A stretch of 64,000 bases of DNA. Origin: Glebionis coronaria (Eukaryota; Streptophyta; Magnoliopsida; Asterales; Asteraceae). Below, piece by piece: positions 1 to 10,297 of the stretch. The position numbers and the translations under genes are program-made. How positions within the stretch are numbered: position 1 is the stretch's first letter; every line of letters begins with the position of its first letter. The DNA lies in contig CM046876.1 in the NCBI GenBank assembly GCA_025667525.1, forward strand, positions 528,280,538 through 528,344,537, given 5' to 3'. The notes beneath the pieces are model-generated. The model made no database searches. It saw only the letters and a list, made by a program, of their open reading frames with translations, and was not told where the DNA came from.

Positions 1-1784
1 GTTTGCGTATCATTATAAATATGTCATCAATAAACACATAATACCTACAGGTTTTTCTATCATTCTACAACATCTGCTCTATCTTCAGTGTCACCATTAG
101 AACATATTTATATTTGAATCCATGTGACACATATATTGACTTGATACATTTAAGGAATTTCCGCACGCCAGGTTCCGCCTAAGGATGGCTTACATCCACT
201 GTCAAAGAGAAACTCGCATGGACAACATTAATTTAGCACAAATCCCACTCGTATTGTGTTGATAGCTTCTGGACAGCCTCGTTCATAAAAACATGTTTCA
301 GCAATGGTTGATTTTGGCATGCATGTGTAGATTGTGAGATTTGTGCAACCCAAGCAGAGATAAGTTTTGTTGCAGCTGAAGTTTCACCTGCAACAAAAAC
401 CACATAATCCCAATAATCATATATTTATGAATAAATTTTAGGTACCTGATCTGATTGGCATGGTTGTGCTCTTGCTGAGAAATCAAGCTACTTAATGTCA
501 TGTATTTAATAAGATGTTTGAATTGACTTGTTTGACTCGATTTTTTCTTTGGTTTGAGTACTTTGGTATTGAGTCAGTGGTGCCGAGTTCAGAAGGAGAA
601 GTATGATCATCGGCCATCGGGATTCCGCTATATCTTCTTTCGGGTGTGTGAGAAAGTAAAGGAGTTTAAGTTTGTCAACTCTACGGCAAGTTACTCTTTC
701 TATAAGTTTTTTTGTTTAGAGTTGTGTTGTCTGTGCTAGTGTTGAAGAAAGGATCCCGCAGCTTGGAAAGAATATATTTAAGCTTCCCAAATATCTTTTT
801 GGCAATTTTAATCTAGTAAATTAAAATCCGGTTTAATTTTACTTGTTTTTTAACTACAAGTCTGCAACTGTAACTTTCCACTATATGTTATACTGTATTT
901 GGTTATAAATACCCATGCTTATTTGTGTTGCGGAGTTCGTTGGAACTAAAAAGGATGGCATGTTGCATAAGGATCTGGCCTAAGTAGTGGCGCACTGGGG
1001 CGCGTATAGTTCTGTCATACAAAGAAAAGTGAGGAGGCCTGTCAATCTTGTCTGTTCCCGTCCTACTCACTAGGAAATCGAAGAGCGGTTTGCGCCCCAA
1101 CCCCTCAACAGTCAACAACATTGTTGAAGCATCCAACCTTTTTTTTTTCTCGCGACTGCTATTTTAATAGACAATTGCACAACCATTTTTCACTTGTGAG
1201 ACTCAGCGAGACGAACACTTCAATGCTTATTACATATATGAGTCACTTAGAAACACCTCTTACATATGACTCGCTCAACGTGTACAGGTTTCGTGAATCG
1301 ATCTTAAACTTGTTCTGACTCATTACATATTGAACTCATCTTTTTGCCCAATTGTGCGTCTGATACATCCAATATGTGAAGATTCATTTCTGTAGACATG
1401 CTCATCTAACTAAGCTGATGAAAGAAAATAAAGGTACAATTTGGTAACATGTGTAGAGTGAAATATCATTGAACCACTGTTCGTTAGATTTGGGCATGTA
1501 AAAGCTTCAGTCTCGAAATGTTTTTTTAAATATACCTTTCATTCATGTATGACACTAACTTTCAAAATCATGAATTCTAGTAGTCGTGATCACGGTATGA
1601 AACCAGCACGAGACCAGACCTGACTGGAGTGGTGACCAGAGAACCATGAAAAATACTACCAAAATCCGTACCAGAAAAGTAAGCTATAAAACCCCCGCCC
1701 CCAACGTCAAAACATAGCCGCCACTGGTCATGAATCCGTAAGTGGCAAGTAAGGTAAACATTCAAACCAAGTTATTACAGTAAA
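1..1784 (+). repeat. Non-coding module upstream of tRNA-Phe, block copy 1
   Basis: No convincing protein gene is seen here. Positions from about 71 to 920 recur at 7885-8640. Positions 540-1230 recur at 16340-17256. Positions 1165-1640 recur at 49896-50277, and 1577-1784 recur just upstream of the tRNA-Phe genes at 12767 and 13976. This is the most complete copy of the ancestral module, so it serves as the empty-site reference for insertions in the other copies. One short piece (443-490) also matches the arms of the inverted repeat at 9178-9955. Confidence 0.75.
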
Positions 1785-1789
1785 GCGGG

Positions 1790-1832
<43 letters not shown>

Positions 1833-1857
1833 ACGTGTTCGATCCACGTTCACCGCA
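1785..1857 (+). tRNA. tRNA-Phe (anticodon GAA), copy 1
   Basis: This is a 73-nt cloverleaf with acceptor GCGGGGA/TCACCGC, discriminator A, A box TAGCTCAGTTGG, anticodon loop CTGAAGA (anticodon GAA) and B box GTTCGATCC. All stems pair except the G-A acceptor mismatch that I recall from plant nuclear tRNA-Phe. It has no intron. A T4 run about 13 nt downstream could end RNA polymerase III transcription. A tRNA-Leu follows 98 bp downstream in the same orientation, a pairing repeated at 13976/14152. Confidence 0.95.
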
Positions 1858-1955
1858 TTTATTCAACATTTTGTTTGGTTGAAGGCCAGTTGTTTATTTG
1901 AATCTCATATCTTTGAATCAGGATATTAGTTATCCTGCGAAATAATTCATCAAAT

Positions 1956-1995
1956 GTTGAGATGGCCGAGTTGGTCTAAGGCGCCTGATTAAGGT

Positions 1996-2028
<33 letters not shown>

Positions 2029-2036
2029 TCTCAACA
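1956..2036 (+). tRNA. tRNA-Leu (anticodon AAG), copy 1, stem mismatch
   Basis: The 81-nt class II tRNA has acceptor GTTGAGA/TCTCAAC, a long variable arm, anticodon AAG, B box GGTTCAAATCC and a T5 run at about 2042. It matches the copy at 14152 except in the anticodon stem, where this copy reads CCTGA opposite TCTGG and the other reads CCAGA. This puts a T-T mismatch in the centre of the stem. The gene may still be transcribed, but the tRNA could be less stable. Confidence 0.9.
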
Positions 2037-2084
2037 TCCTACTTTTTAAAATTTTGCTTATTCTATGTTTTTTAGGGTTTTTTG

Positions 2085-3208
2085 TAAGTTTGGAATCGAA
2101 AACATGGCAATAGATGCAAAAGTGTTCTTTTTCTTTGAATTTTGAACTATTTAAAAGCGTTGAAAATGTTCTACAGAATGGACCATGGATGATCCGTGGT
2201 ACACCTATTTTCCTTAATAAGTCACCAAGTCACCATTTATACTAGGAGGGTGCTTTTGGTGTTATCGTGGGTTTTGGAGTTATGGGAAAAGTGGTGATGT
2301 GGCCAGGGGCTGAACTACTTGGGAAGTGCGGGGGGCGGCGCCCCATATGGCTCGTCAAAAAAAATCTAATTTTAGTGTAAATTTTTTTTTAGGACCATTT
2401 TATTAAATTGCACCCCATCGTAAATTCGAATTGCCCCCACTCGGAAATAAAACAATGTAAAAAACCTTCAAATTACCTCCGAAAAGAAAAAAAATAATGT
2501 AAAAACCTTATATTTGCATCATTATTTGCTGTATACAACGACTACCGTCAAAAATAAAAACATTGCCCCCACTCTTCAAACTTTCTGGTTCCGCCACTAG
2601 ATGTGGCACCACTTTTACCCACGGCTCAAACCGTACCTAGCCCTCAAGTCATATACAAAAGAGGACTTATCTAAGGTGTGTATATTAAAATGCATCATGT
2701 GTATGCTTTTGGAAGGGTTAAGCATAGTTGCTAATACTAAACTTAGAACGCCCATGATGTTGGATACCTGTGCGAGTAACGTGTTTGGTGTCATCGGGGC
2801 GGAGTAGCTATGATAGGGCTACGATTGAAATCAATGTGTGTGAACCTAAACCTACTTATCATCCCAAAGATAAATCGTCTGAACCTAAGGAGGGGGCAAT
2901 GAATAGGGCATCTACATCTAACGAGGCATCTACATCAAAGGGTGATCACATGATGACTACGTCAAGTCCATTTGATGTTTTGAGACGGGACGTGAGTGCT
3001 AAGCATATTGCTCAAGAGGATACCGTTAATATATTCAAAAAATGGCTGATGTTGGTCACACCAGTGAGTGGGTTAATGAGGATACTGAGAGTAATGTGGA
3101 AGAGATTTATGATGAATCTACAGTTTTTATGGGTAGTGGCACTGGTGGTACAGGAAATGCTAGCTTCCTTGAGGATGAGGAGTACGATTTGTACGAATGT
3201 TATGAAGG
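2085..3208 (+). pseudogene. LINE ORF1 (DUF4283/zinc-knuckle type) remnant, copy 1
   Basis: Fragments resemble the ORF1 protein of plant L1-type LINEs. They include a stretch reading NGPWMIRGTPIFLNK near 2175, TPMMLD near 2750, a Ser/Tyr-rich piece before MIEIN near 2815, and a polar tail with ASTSNEASTSK near 2910. The frame is broken by stops and by the 296-bp MITE at 2304-2599. About 300 bp present in the copy at 15530-16270 are deleted here after MIEIN. The remnant is interrupted by the Harbinger-type insertion and resumes at 5015. Confidence 0.65.
2304..2599. mobile_element. hAT-like MITE with 8-bp TSD
   Basis: The left end CAGGGGCTGAACTAC and the reverse complement of the right end, TAGTGGCGGAACCAG, match at 11 of 15 positions. 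An identical 8-bp duplication GATGTGGC lies at 2296-2303 and 2600-2607. The interior is A/T-rich and non-coding. An 8-bp TSD with YAGNGGCKGARCY ends is typical of hAT-type MITEs. It sits inside a LINE ORF1 remnant. Confidence 0.75.
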
Positions 3209-3211
3209 TAA

Positions 3212-5014
3212 GAGTGAAAGGTATCATGGCTAGCCAAATACCTCTTCACTGCGCCACATCAGCGCCACGTCATACCAACTAATCTCTCTCCTCTTCTCCA
3301 AAAACACCCCCTTTATCACAACTAGTCTCTCTCCTCTTCACTTGGGTCCCACCACTCACCATTTTATTTAATTTTTCAATTTTCACACAAAATAAAAATT
3401 CATTTCATAAAATTAAAAATTACAATACGAAAAAAAAAACACGAAAAAAAAAACAATACAAAAAAAAAAAACAATATAAAAATACGGAAAAAAAAGACAA
3501 TACGAAAAAAAAAACATCCTAGATTTGATATTTTGCCGCGATTTGTAGTTGTTTCCTCATGATAACCGACTTTTGAGGTTCTAGCAAATCGTCGGTCCGA
3601 ATGGAGAGAAACTCCAGCTCTTTAAACTCCATATCGGCATCCACTTTAGCCTTCTCGGCATCGGCTTTAGCTTTCCTCGAATCGTACAGCTCTTTACCCG
3701 CGTTTAATTTGCGGAGTAAAGCCTCGTTTATGTCTTCCTTCGAAGTGGTCGATCCACTACCCGTGCTGCTCTCAGTTGTTTCTGATCGAGTCTTCTTGGC
3801 GGGTCTCTGTTTGCCGGGTGGTCGACGCGTAGCATCTGGAGCAAATACGTTGCTATGATCAATTTGGTCAAGACCCTCGGGTGCGTTCCATTTTGAGTAG
3901 TTTCTAAGCACCCTCCACATATGTTCAAGCGTAAATTTTCGGCGTTCGTTACAAGCCGCGAATTCACGTCGTGCAGCTTCAAGCACGTCGTCGTCGTTTT
4001 CACCGCTAGCCTTTTTAAGGCTTTTGAAGATAGCGTGAAACTTTTGAACATCGGGGTGCGAACGACTCCATTTCCCGGTCAGCATATTCTTCGTACGCTT
4101 GATTGAGTTACGCCGGTTGAAATCTTCCAAAATCGTGTTCCAAAAAAACTCTTCAGTTTGATCATTCCCGCGTTCTTTGTCTTCGGAAGCGGCGACCCAA
4201 ACCTCGGCCAGTATTTTTTCCTCATCAGGTGACCACCGTTGGGGTGCTGAAAATTCAACTTCATCTACCTCATCGATGTCGTCCTCGTCTGCGGACAAAT
4301 CAACCGCAACATTTTTTTTTGCTGGCCGTTTCCCTCTGCCACGACCGGTATTTTTTGGCTTTCGTTGTGGCGGTTGAGATTGTGGTACCTTGAATTGAGT
4401 TTCGGGGACATTTTGAGATGGTGGATATTGAGATGGTGGATATGGATATTGAGATGGTGGATATGGATATTGAGGTGGTGAATATTGATTTTGGTGAAAC
4501 GCTAGTTGTTGTTGATAAATTTGGTGGGGTGTTAATGGTGGAAAGTATTGTTGCGAATAGCCTTGGCCGGATCCTTGGCCGGATCCTTGGCCGGTTTGTG
4601 TCACGGGAGAAGAAGACGACGATTGATTCGGATCCGTGCCGTGGTTGAGGATGTTAGCGTAGTTGAGGTAATCGTTTGGGAGGTTTGACATTTTTTTTGT
4701 GATTTTTGGAGTGTTTTTTTGATTGTAGAATGTATTTTGTGTGTTTAAAAATGTATAAGGTAATGAGTTTATATAGGGTTTAAAAATAATTAAAAAAATT
4801 TTTTTTTTTTTTTTTTTTAAAAAAGAGCCGTTTATAGCCGTTGTAAACGGTAATAAAATATTGTGGGCCCCACTGTTTTACACGGCGAGCTATGTCACTT
4901 TGTGACATTTAAGAACCGGCGAGGGGGGGTGGGTGTAACGGCGAAGGCCGGCGAGGGCCGGCGAGGCTGCCACCTATGCACGGCGAGCAAGCCTCGCCGT
5001 TACACCGTTCACTC
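3212..5014 (-). mobile_element. PIF/Harbinger-type element carrying only a Myb-like ORF
   Basis: The TSD TAA lies at 3209-3211 and 5015-5017. The left end GAGTGAAAGGTATCATGGC and the reverse complement of the right end, GAGTGAACGGTGTAACGGC, match at 15 of 19 positions. The insertion splits a LINE ORF1 remnant: coding similarity stops at 3208 and resumes at 5018. One complete ORF (3519-4691, minus) is present and no DDE transposase is seen, so the element is probably mobilised in trans. The right subterminal region carries repeated CGGCGAG motifs, and A-rich tracts occupy 3430-3515. Confidence 0.8.
3519..4691 (-). CDS. Myb/SANT-like DNA-binding protein of a Harbinger element
   Basis: This intact, intronless 390-residue ORF starts at the ATG at 4691. 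Residues 1-100 are rich in Gln, Pro, Ser and Tyr, with YPYPPSQ repeats. A basic GRGRGKRPAKK patch at about 116-126 could act in nuclear entry or DNA contact. An acidic stretch follows at about 130-146. A trihelix/SANT-like domain starts at RWSPDEE (152) and runs to about 235. The C-terminal half, charged and probably coiled-coil, resembles the NAM-associated region of proteins often annotated glutathione S-transferase T3-like in plants. In PIF/Harbinger transposons such a Myb-like protein works with the DDE transposase. It lies inside matched TIRs with TAA TSDs, so it is an element gene and not a host transcription factor. The lack of stops suggests a fairly recent insertion. Confidence 0.8.
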   Translation of the reverse strand: MSNLPNDYLNYANILNHGTDPNQSSSSSPVTQTGQGSGQGSGQGYSQQYFPPLTPHQIYQQQLAFHQNQYSPPQYPYPPSQYPYPPSQYPPSQNVPETQFKVPQSQPPQRKPKNTGRGRGKRPAKKNVAVDLSADEDDIDEVDEVEFSAPQRWSPDEEKILAEVWVAASEDKERGNDQTEEFFWNTILEDFNRRNSIKRTKNMLTGKWSRSHPDVQKFHAIFKSLKKASGENDDDVLEAARREFAACNERRKFTLEHMWRVLRNYSKWNAPEGLDQIDHSNVFAPDATRRPPGKQRPAKKTRSETTESSTGSGSTTSKEDINEALLRKLNAGKELYDSRKAKADAEKAKVDADMEFKELEFLSIRTDDLLEPQKSVIMRKQLQIAAKYQI

Positions 5015-5017
5015 TAA

Positions 5018-5113
5018 TATAGGTGACTTAACTAAAGAACAGAAAGCATTCTGCAAGGCTTTTGATATCAATCTTTGTGGTCCTCCATTTGTTGCGATGG
5101 CATTTCTCAAATG
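5018..5113 (+). pseudogene. C-terminal tail of the LINE ORF1 remnant
   Basis: The reading GDLTKEQKAFCKAFDINL resembles the C-terminal tail of plant LINE ORF1 proteins. It continues the broken frame that stops at 3208 on the far side of the Harbinger-type insertion. It ends at a stop at 5112-5114. It is a relic and not an independent gene. Confidence 0.5.
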
Positions 5114-5114
5114 A

Positions 5115-6440
5115 TTGTTGTAATCGGTCATGGAAATGTCGACATCTTTTAAGCCAACTAGTGGTGCCATTTTAACCGAGTTGTGACCAAAATGCGTCGT
5201 TATATTCTCCAGCTTACTTAAATGATCAAACTATTTGCTGAACAACTACACACAGTTAATATAATTTGACTGGTGTGTTTGGATGTGCAATACCACGAGT
5301 TTATGTGAGCTTGAGCTGTTAAAATAAGCTAGTTTAGTTTATAAAAAAGTTTTATTTGATGCACAAACTTGTAAAAGCTTTATTAGCTATAACCTTCCGT
5401 AAGCTCAAGCGAACGGAAATGAACTCTTAGAAATAAGTAGATCTTGTGCATAGTTAAGTAAATATACAAAAGCTTGAATATACGTGACTTTACTTATTTA
5501 GCTTGATGTATTTTTATGTAGTTTTACAATACTAAGCTCTACAACATTTACGAAAATAAAGCCTCTAGCTTCGAGCATATAATGAGCTCCAGCTACAACC
5601 AATTTCACCAAACACAACCAATATGACATCTTCTTTCCTACTCATCCTTAATGGGAGTTGTATCATTTGATCACTTGCATGTACTCTTGAAAGTGTGACA
5701 TTCATTATATTCCGAAGAGTAATATTTCGACACGCAGGGTAAAATTGTGGTGTGACATTCCATTCCACAAGTTTATCTTGGTCAATCTAAACTAATCAGT
5801 AGCATCATCAAATAGCGCGCTTTAGTATGTGGTATGTGGTCGTAGTCTCGTATATAACCAGTGGATAATCCATGATCTTCATATAATCGACTGACTTAAT
5901 AGTTCAAAATTTGAAAATATGTTCAGATTTCTTGAATATAATACATAGTACTCTAATGTCTGATAATACATTTTAAAATTGGTAGTTTATGCGTAATATG
6001 TGCAAAAAACATATACCAACAGCCCCGTTGTTTACTCATGATATGACCGTTGTCTAACGGTCAATAATTAGAACATATACCAAAGCGTTGTCCAACGGCT
6101 ATATCGTTTTGTCATTTCCAAATCTGTTAAAAACTTAATATCAATCAAAAGTGTTTCCTTGTTTAGATTATAACCGTTGGCTAACGGTCAAAAATTAGAA
6201 CATTATAAATGATGTAATTCATTTGCCTAAGTCCATACACCCAGAGATATTTCTATATTGTGTAGCCATCATTTTCATATCATTCTCTGGCTTGTTTCCG
6301 TTGTCTTTTGACTTGATCTCATGAATCTCGTTCCCGTCAGTTGTCTAACTTGTCAATTCCGAAGCAAATTAATCAGCCAACAGCCTGCTGCTAAACAGTC
6401 CCCACTCTCGGTATCATCTCCTAGAGTTGATGAAAATAAT
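5115..6440. repeat. A/T-rich non-coding spacer with a duplicated segment
   Basis: No gene is recognised. Positions of about 5190-5560 recur at 8715-9060. Two short copies of a CCGTTG-N-CTAACGGTCAA motif lie near 6047 and 6167, followed by AATTAGAACAT; the second recurs in part near 9055. Positions 6345-6425 recur in direct orientation at 7730-7820 and in both arms of the inverted repeat at 9178-9955. Confidence 0.6.
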
Positions 6441-6903
6441 GTGTTGGTTTTGGTTGATTGACTTTAGAAGAGTCCAAAGGTTGATTGGCCAAAGGCAATT
6501 GATGGTTAAGAGGCCAAGATGGTAAGTCATGTGTGGTTGTCATTAAAATATCATTAATGGTTTTACAGCCCAAGTTAACCTCTTTTGTTGTGGTTACTAG
6601 AGGGCTTGATGAGCCAACCCGCACTGGGTTCATGGGTCGTTTTTTAAGAGAGCCATTGTTAGCTGATCTGGAATTTCTTGTTTCCGGTTGTGCTGGTTTT
6701 CATGAAGAGGGGCTGACGGATTGAGATGACTTAGGTGGCACATGTGATAGTCTAGATGTCTGATGGACATTGTTATTCTTTTTCCTGTGATGGATCACGT
6801 GCGTCACGATGCCAGTTGAAAAATAGTGCACCATATGATCATCTATGGGAAGTTCATTAACTGAAGATATGTTCATGAACATCATCATCCAGTCTAAAAA
6901 CAT
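6421..6903 (-). pseudogene. Unrecognised coding-like sequence in the left hairpin arm
   Basis: Two frames on the minus strand (6700-6903 and 6421-6633) read VNELPIDDHMV, GIVTHVIHH and then NPVRVGSSSPLVT. The right arm on the plus strand (7227-7670) and the third copy (10935-11156, minus) give similar peptides: DDHMVYDYSIGIVTHVIRH, and DDHMVYDYLTGLVMHVIRQ. Many differences between copies keep the amino acid, which suggests descent from a protein exon. I do not recognise the family. The copies are frameshifted relative to each other and probably non-functional. Confidence 0.4.
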
Positions 6904-7650
6904 TCTGATTTGTTCGTAACTGTTTACTTCTCCAAACTTTTTTGCTTACGGGGAAAAATGTTCACACCTTAATTATAACGAAGAAATTGTGAGTCTTTGT
7001 CTGTATTTGTATTTCGGTGTTATCAAGTTGGACCTTAATGCGCGATTTGATTATAGATTGTGAGGATCAAAATCCCGCATTAACGTCCAATTTAATAACA
7101 CAGAATTTCAAACGCTGCAAACACTCATAATTTCCTCATTTTATTAAGGTGTGACCATGTTTCATTGTAGGCAAAAAGGTTTAGAGAAGTAAATAATTAC
7201 GAACAAATCAGAATTTTTTAGACTCGATGATGATGTTCATAAACACCTCTTCAGTTAATGAACTTTCTATAGATGATCATATGGTATACGATTATTCAAT
7301 TGGCATCGTGACACACGTGATCCGTCACAGGAACAAGAATAACAGTGTCCATAACACATCTAGACTACCACATGTGTCGCCTAACCGATCTCATCCATTG
7401 GTCCCTCTTCAAGAAAACAGCACAACCGGAAACAAGAAATTCCAGATCAGTCAACGACAGCTCTCTTAAAAAACGACCCCTGAACCCAGTGCAGGTTGGC
7501 TCATCAAACACTCTAGTAACCATAACAAATGAGGCTAACTTGGGCCCGAAAACCATTAATGTTATTTCAACCACATTCCCATCACGGCCTCTTAACCGTC
7601 AATGGCTTTTGGCCAATCAATCTTTGGACTCTGAAAAATTCAATCAGCCA
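6445..7650. repeat. Long inverted repeat (arms about 600 bp, loop about 20 bp or less)
   Basis: The left arm (6445 to about 7045) reappears as its reverse complement in the right arm (about 7065-7650). GTCCAAAGGTTGATTGGCC at 6471 pairs with GGCCAATCAATCTTTGGAC at about 7611. ACCTTAATGCGCGATTTTG-type sequence on the left meets CAAAATCCCGCATTAACGT at the centre. Identity is roughly 80-85% by eye. A third, single arm lies at 10745-11320. A transcript would fold into a long hairpin. No TIR/TSD boundary was found, so it may be a fold-back duplication and not a transposon. Confidence 0.8.
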
Positions 7651-7720
7651 ATACAACCAGATGAGGTTACAAAAGTCAAATGTGAATCGGCTATTTTACC
7701 TTCTGGTTCAAGATTCTGAA
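7227..7720 (+). pseudogene. Unrecognised coding-like sequence in the right hairpin arm
   Basis: This is the inverted partner of 6421-6903. A frame opens with a short Met run and reads SSVNELSIDDHMVYDYSIG, continues to TGNKKFQISQ (7227-7469), and then shifts to a frame reading NPVQVGSSNTLVTITNEANL (up to 7719). A frameshift near 7440-7470 separates the two halves. No known domain is recognised. Confidence 0.4.
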
Positions 7721-7884
7721 AAATTGCTCATTCCCCTCAGTTGTCTAACTCGTCAACTTCAAAGCAAAATGAATCAGCCAAACAGTCCCACTCTCGGTAT
7801 CATCTCCTAGATTTGATGTAAATAGTAGTAGTAAATTTTTATGCTCTTCTTTATCAACTCAATCTAATCATGGGAAACAAACAC

Positions 7885-8636
7885 TTCTGCTCTATCTTCA
7901 GTGTCACCATTAGAACATTTTGTTTTGCTTACGATTTATATTTGAATCGATGTAACACATTCTATTGACTTGATACATCTAAGAGATTTCCGCACGCCAG
8001 GATCTGCCTAAGGATGGCTTTCCATACAGCTCTTGTTGTACACATCCACTGTCAAAGAGAAACTAACATTAATATAGCACAAATCCCACTTGTAATGTGT
8101 TGATGGCTGCTGGACAGCCTCGTTCATAAAGACATGTTTCAGCAATGGTTGATTTTGGCATGCATGTGTAGATTGTGAGATTTGTTCCACCGAAGCAGAG
8201 ATAAGTTTTGTTTGGATTGTATTGGTTGGCTCGAATTTTCTTTGGTTTGACTTTGGTTTTGAGTCAGTGCCTCAGTGGTGCTGACTTCAGAGGGAAAAGT
8301 GGATTGTCGGCCATCTGGATTCCCATGGGTTTTTTTTTTCGGGTGAGTGTGAGAAAGTGAAGGAGTTTAAGTCTGTCTCAAGTCTCAACTCTACGGCAAG
8401 TTACTCTTTCTGTAAGGGTTTTTGTTTAGAGTCGTGTTGTCCGTGCTAGTGTTGAAGAAAGGATCCCGCAACTTGGAAGAATTGAAGCTTCCCAAATATC
8501 TTTTTCCAATTTTAATCTAGTAAAATAAGATCTGATTTATCTTACTTGTTTTTTTAGCTACAAGTCTGCAACTGTAACTTTCCACTATATTTTATACTAT
8601 TTGGTTATAAATATCCAGTTGCTTATTTGTGTTGCC
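7885..8636 (+). repeat. Block module copy 2
   Basis: This is a diverged direct copy of about 71-920. It includes the phrases CTATCTTCAGTGTCACCATT, TTTCCGCACGCCAGG, GTGTTGAAGAAAGGATCC and CTACAAGTCTGCAACTGTAA. At its 3' end it runs straight into the middle of a tRNA-Phe, so roughly 870 bp present in copy 1 are deleted. No gene is seen. Confidence 0.75.
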
Positions 8637-8688
8637 GAGCGTTGGACTGAAGATCTGAAGGTCACGTGTTTGATCCATGTTCACTGCA
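8637..8688 (+). pseudogene. 5'-truncated tRNA-Phe relic
   Basis: Only the D-stem remnant, anticodon arm, T arm and 3' acceptor strand remain, and the A box is lost. Substitutions include GTTGG for GTCAG before the anticodon loop, TTTGATCC for TTCGATCC in the T loop, CATGT in the T stem and CACTGC in the acceptor. The deletion that ends block copy 2 created the truncation. It should not be transcribed or folded as a tRNA. Confidence 0.85.
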
Positions 8689-8714
8689 TAAATTTTTTTA
8701 CCAATGCAACATTA

Positions 8715-9060
8715 AAGGTTGTTCTCCAGCTTACTTAAACGATAAACTATTTGATGAACAACTACACAAATTTAATATAATTAGACCGGTGTGTTTGGAT
8801 ATGCACTACCACGAGTTTATGTGAGCTTGAGATTTTAAAATAAGCTGGTTTAATTTATAAATAATTTTATTTGATGCACAAACTTATGAAAGCTTCCGTA
8901 AGCTCAAAATGGAAATGAGCTCTTAGAAATAAGTAGATCTTGTGCATATTTAAGTAACTAAATATACAAAAGCTTGAATATAGGTGACTTTACTTATTTA
9001 GCTTGATATATTTTTATGTAATTTTACAATAATAAGCTCTAGCTTAAGTATGTCGTCAAA
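8715..9060 (+). repeat. Copy of the 5190-5560 spacer segment
   Basis: A diverged direct repeat with shared phrases such as AACAACTACACA, CACGAGTTTATGTGAGCTTGAG and AAGCTTGAATATA. It is non-coding and was carried along by duplication of the ancestral block. Confidence 0.7.
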
Positions 9061-9177
9061 AATTAGAACATTATATACGATATAATTCATTTGCCTAAGC
9101 CCATTGTGTAGCCATCATTTTCACATCATGCTCTGGCTTTAGTTTCCGTTGTCTTCTGACTTGGTCTCATTAATCTC

Positions 9178-9955
9178 TTTCCCGTCAGTTGTCTAACTTG
9201 TCAACTCCGAAGCAAATTAATCAGCCAACACCCTGCTGCTAAAGAGTCCCGACTCTCGGTATCATCAATCTCCTAGATTTGATGCAAATAGTGTGTTGTC
9301 AGATAGTGTGTTTCCACCTCGAGTATCTATGATCAAATTTGAGTACATCATTCTGTAAACAATAGATACCTCATCTGACTGGCATGGTTGTGCTTTTGTT
9401 GGGAATCAAGCTACTTGTTGGGAAGTTCCGGTTTGCGAGTGCATGCATCCATGTATAGGTGCCTATTTATCAACACATCAAAATATATATGTATATAAAT
9501 GTTGTGTCAAATTATGTTTTATAGTCGATACCAAAACGATTTCTTATGACTTGTTTTGATACAACACATGAACCATTGTTTTGAAATCGACTATAAACAT
9601 AATTTAACATAAACTTAATATACGTATATCTTTTGATGTGTTGATAAATAGGCACATATTGACTGTATACATGGATGTATGCGCTCACAAACCAGAACAT
9701 TCCAACAGACTATCACAGTAAGTAGCTTGATTCCCAACAAGAGCACAACCATGCCATTCAAATCAGGTATCTATTGTTTACAGAATATTGTACTCAAATT
9801 TGTTCATAGATAATAGAGGTGGCAACACACTATTTTACGACACACTACTTGCATCAAATCTAGGAGATGATACCGAGAGCGGGGACTGTTTAGTGTGTTG
9901 GCTGATTAATTTGCTTCGGAGTTGACGAGTTAGACAACTAAAGGGAATGACCAAA
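9178..9955. repeat. Long inverted repeat 2 (arms about 370 bp)
   Basis: The left arm (9178-9545) and right arm (9577-9955) are reverse complements at roughly 85% by eye. Paired landmarks are AACAATAGATACCTCATCTG at 9359 against CAGGTATCTATTGTT near 9764. TCCGAAGCAAATTAATCAGCCAACA near 9206 pairs with its complement near 9895. The centre is an approximately 30-bp loop around 9550-9577. The outer 90 bp of the arms also occur singly at 6345-6425 and 7730-7820. Confidence 0.8.
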
Positions 9956-10178
9956 CCAACTGGCTTAGCTCAGTTGGCCACCAAGGTTCCACTAAGTGGT
10001 TTCTTTGGGGGAGGTTTCTTGGAGGTCTTGGGTTCAAGACCTGCCAAGGGCCTTTCAGGCGAAGCGGATAAGGAGTCTAACATATCTAGACGAGGGTTCG
10101 AAGAAGACATTCTTCCGCTTGGATGTCATTGCACGACTCGACTCACTAACCACTAACATTTGCCGTTCTAAAAAAAAA
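9954..10178 (+). mobile_element. tRNA-derived SINE with 13-bp TSD
   Basis: The 5' region holds TGGCTTAGCTCAGTTGG, an RNA polymerase III A box. About 60 bp later GGGTTCAAGACC matches a B box. The element ends in an A tract (10170-10180). The target AAGGGAATGACCA is present at 9941-9953 and again at 10179-10191. Length, internal promoter, A tail and TSD together fit a plant SINE. It landed just outside the second inverted repeat. Confidence 0.8.
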
Positions 10179-10297
10179 AAGGGAATGACCACTTTTGAGA
10201 ATCTTGGAACCAGAAGGTGATCACATTTGAAATTGTGACCTCGTTTGTTTTAAGCATTGGTTGATTTACTTTTTCAGAGTCCAAAGGTTGATTGGCC

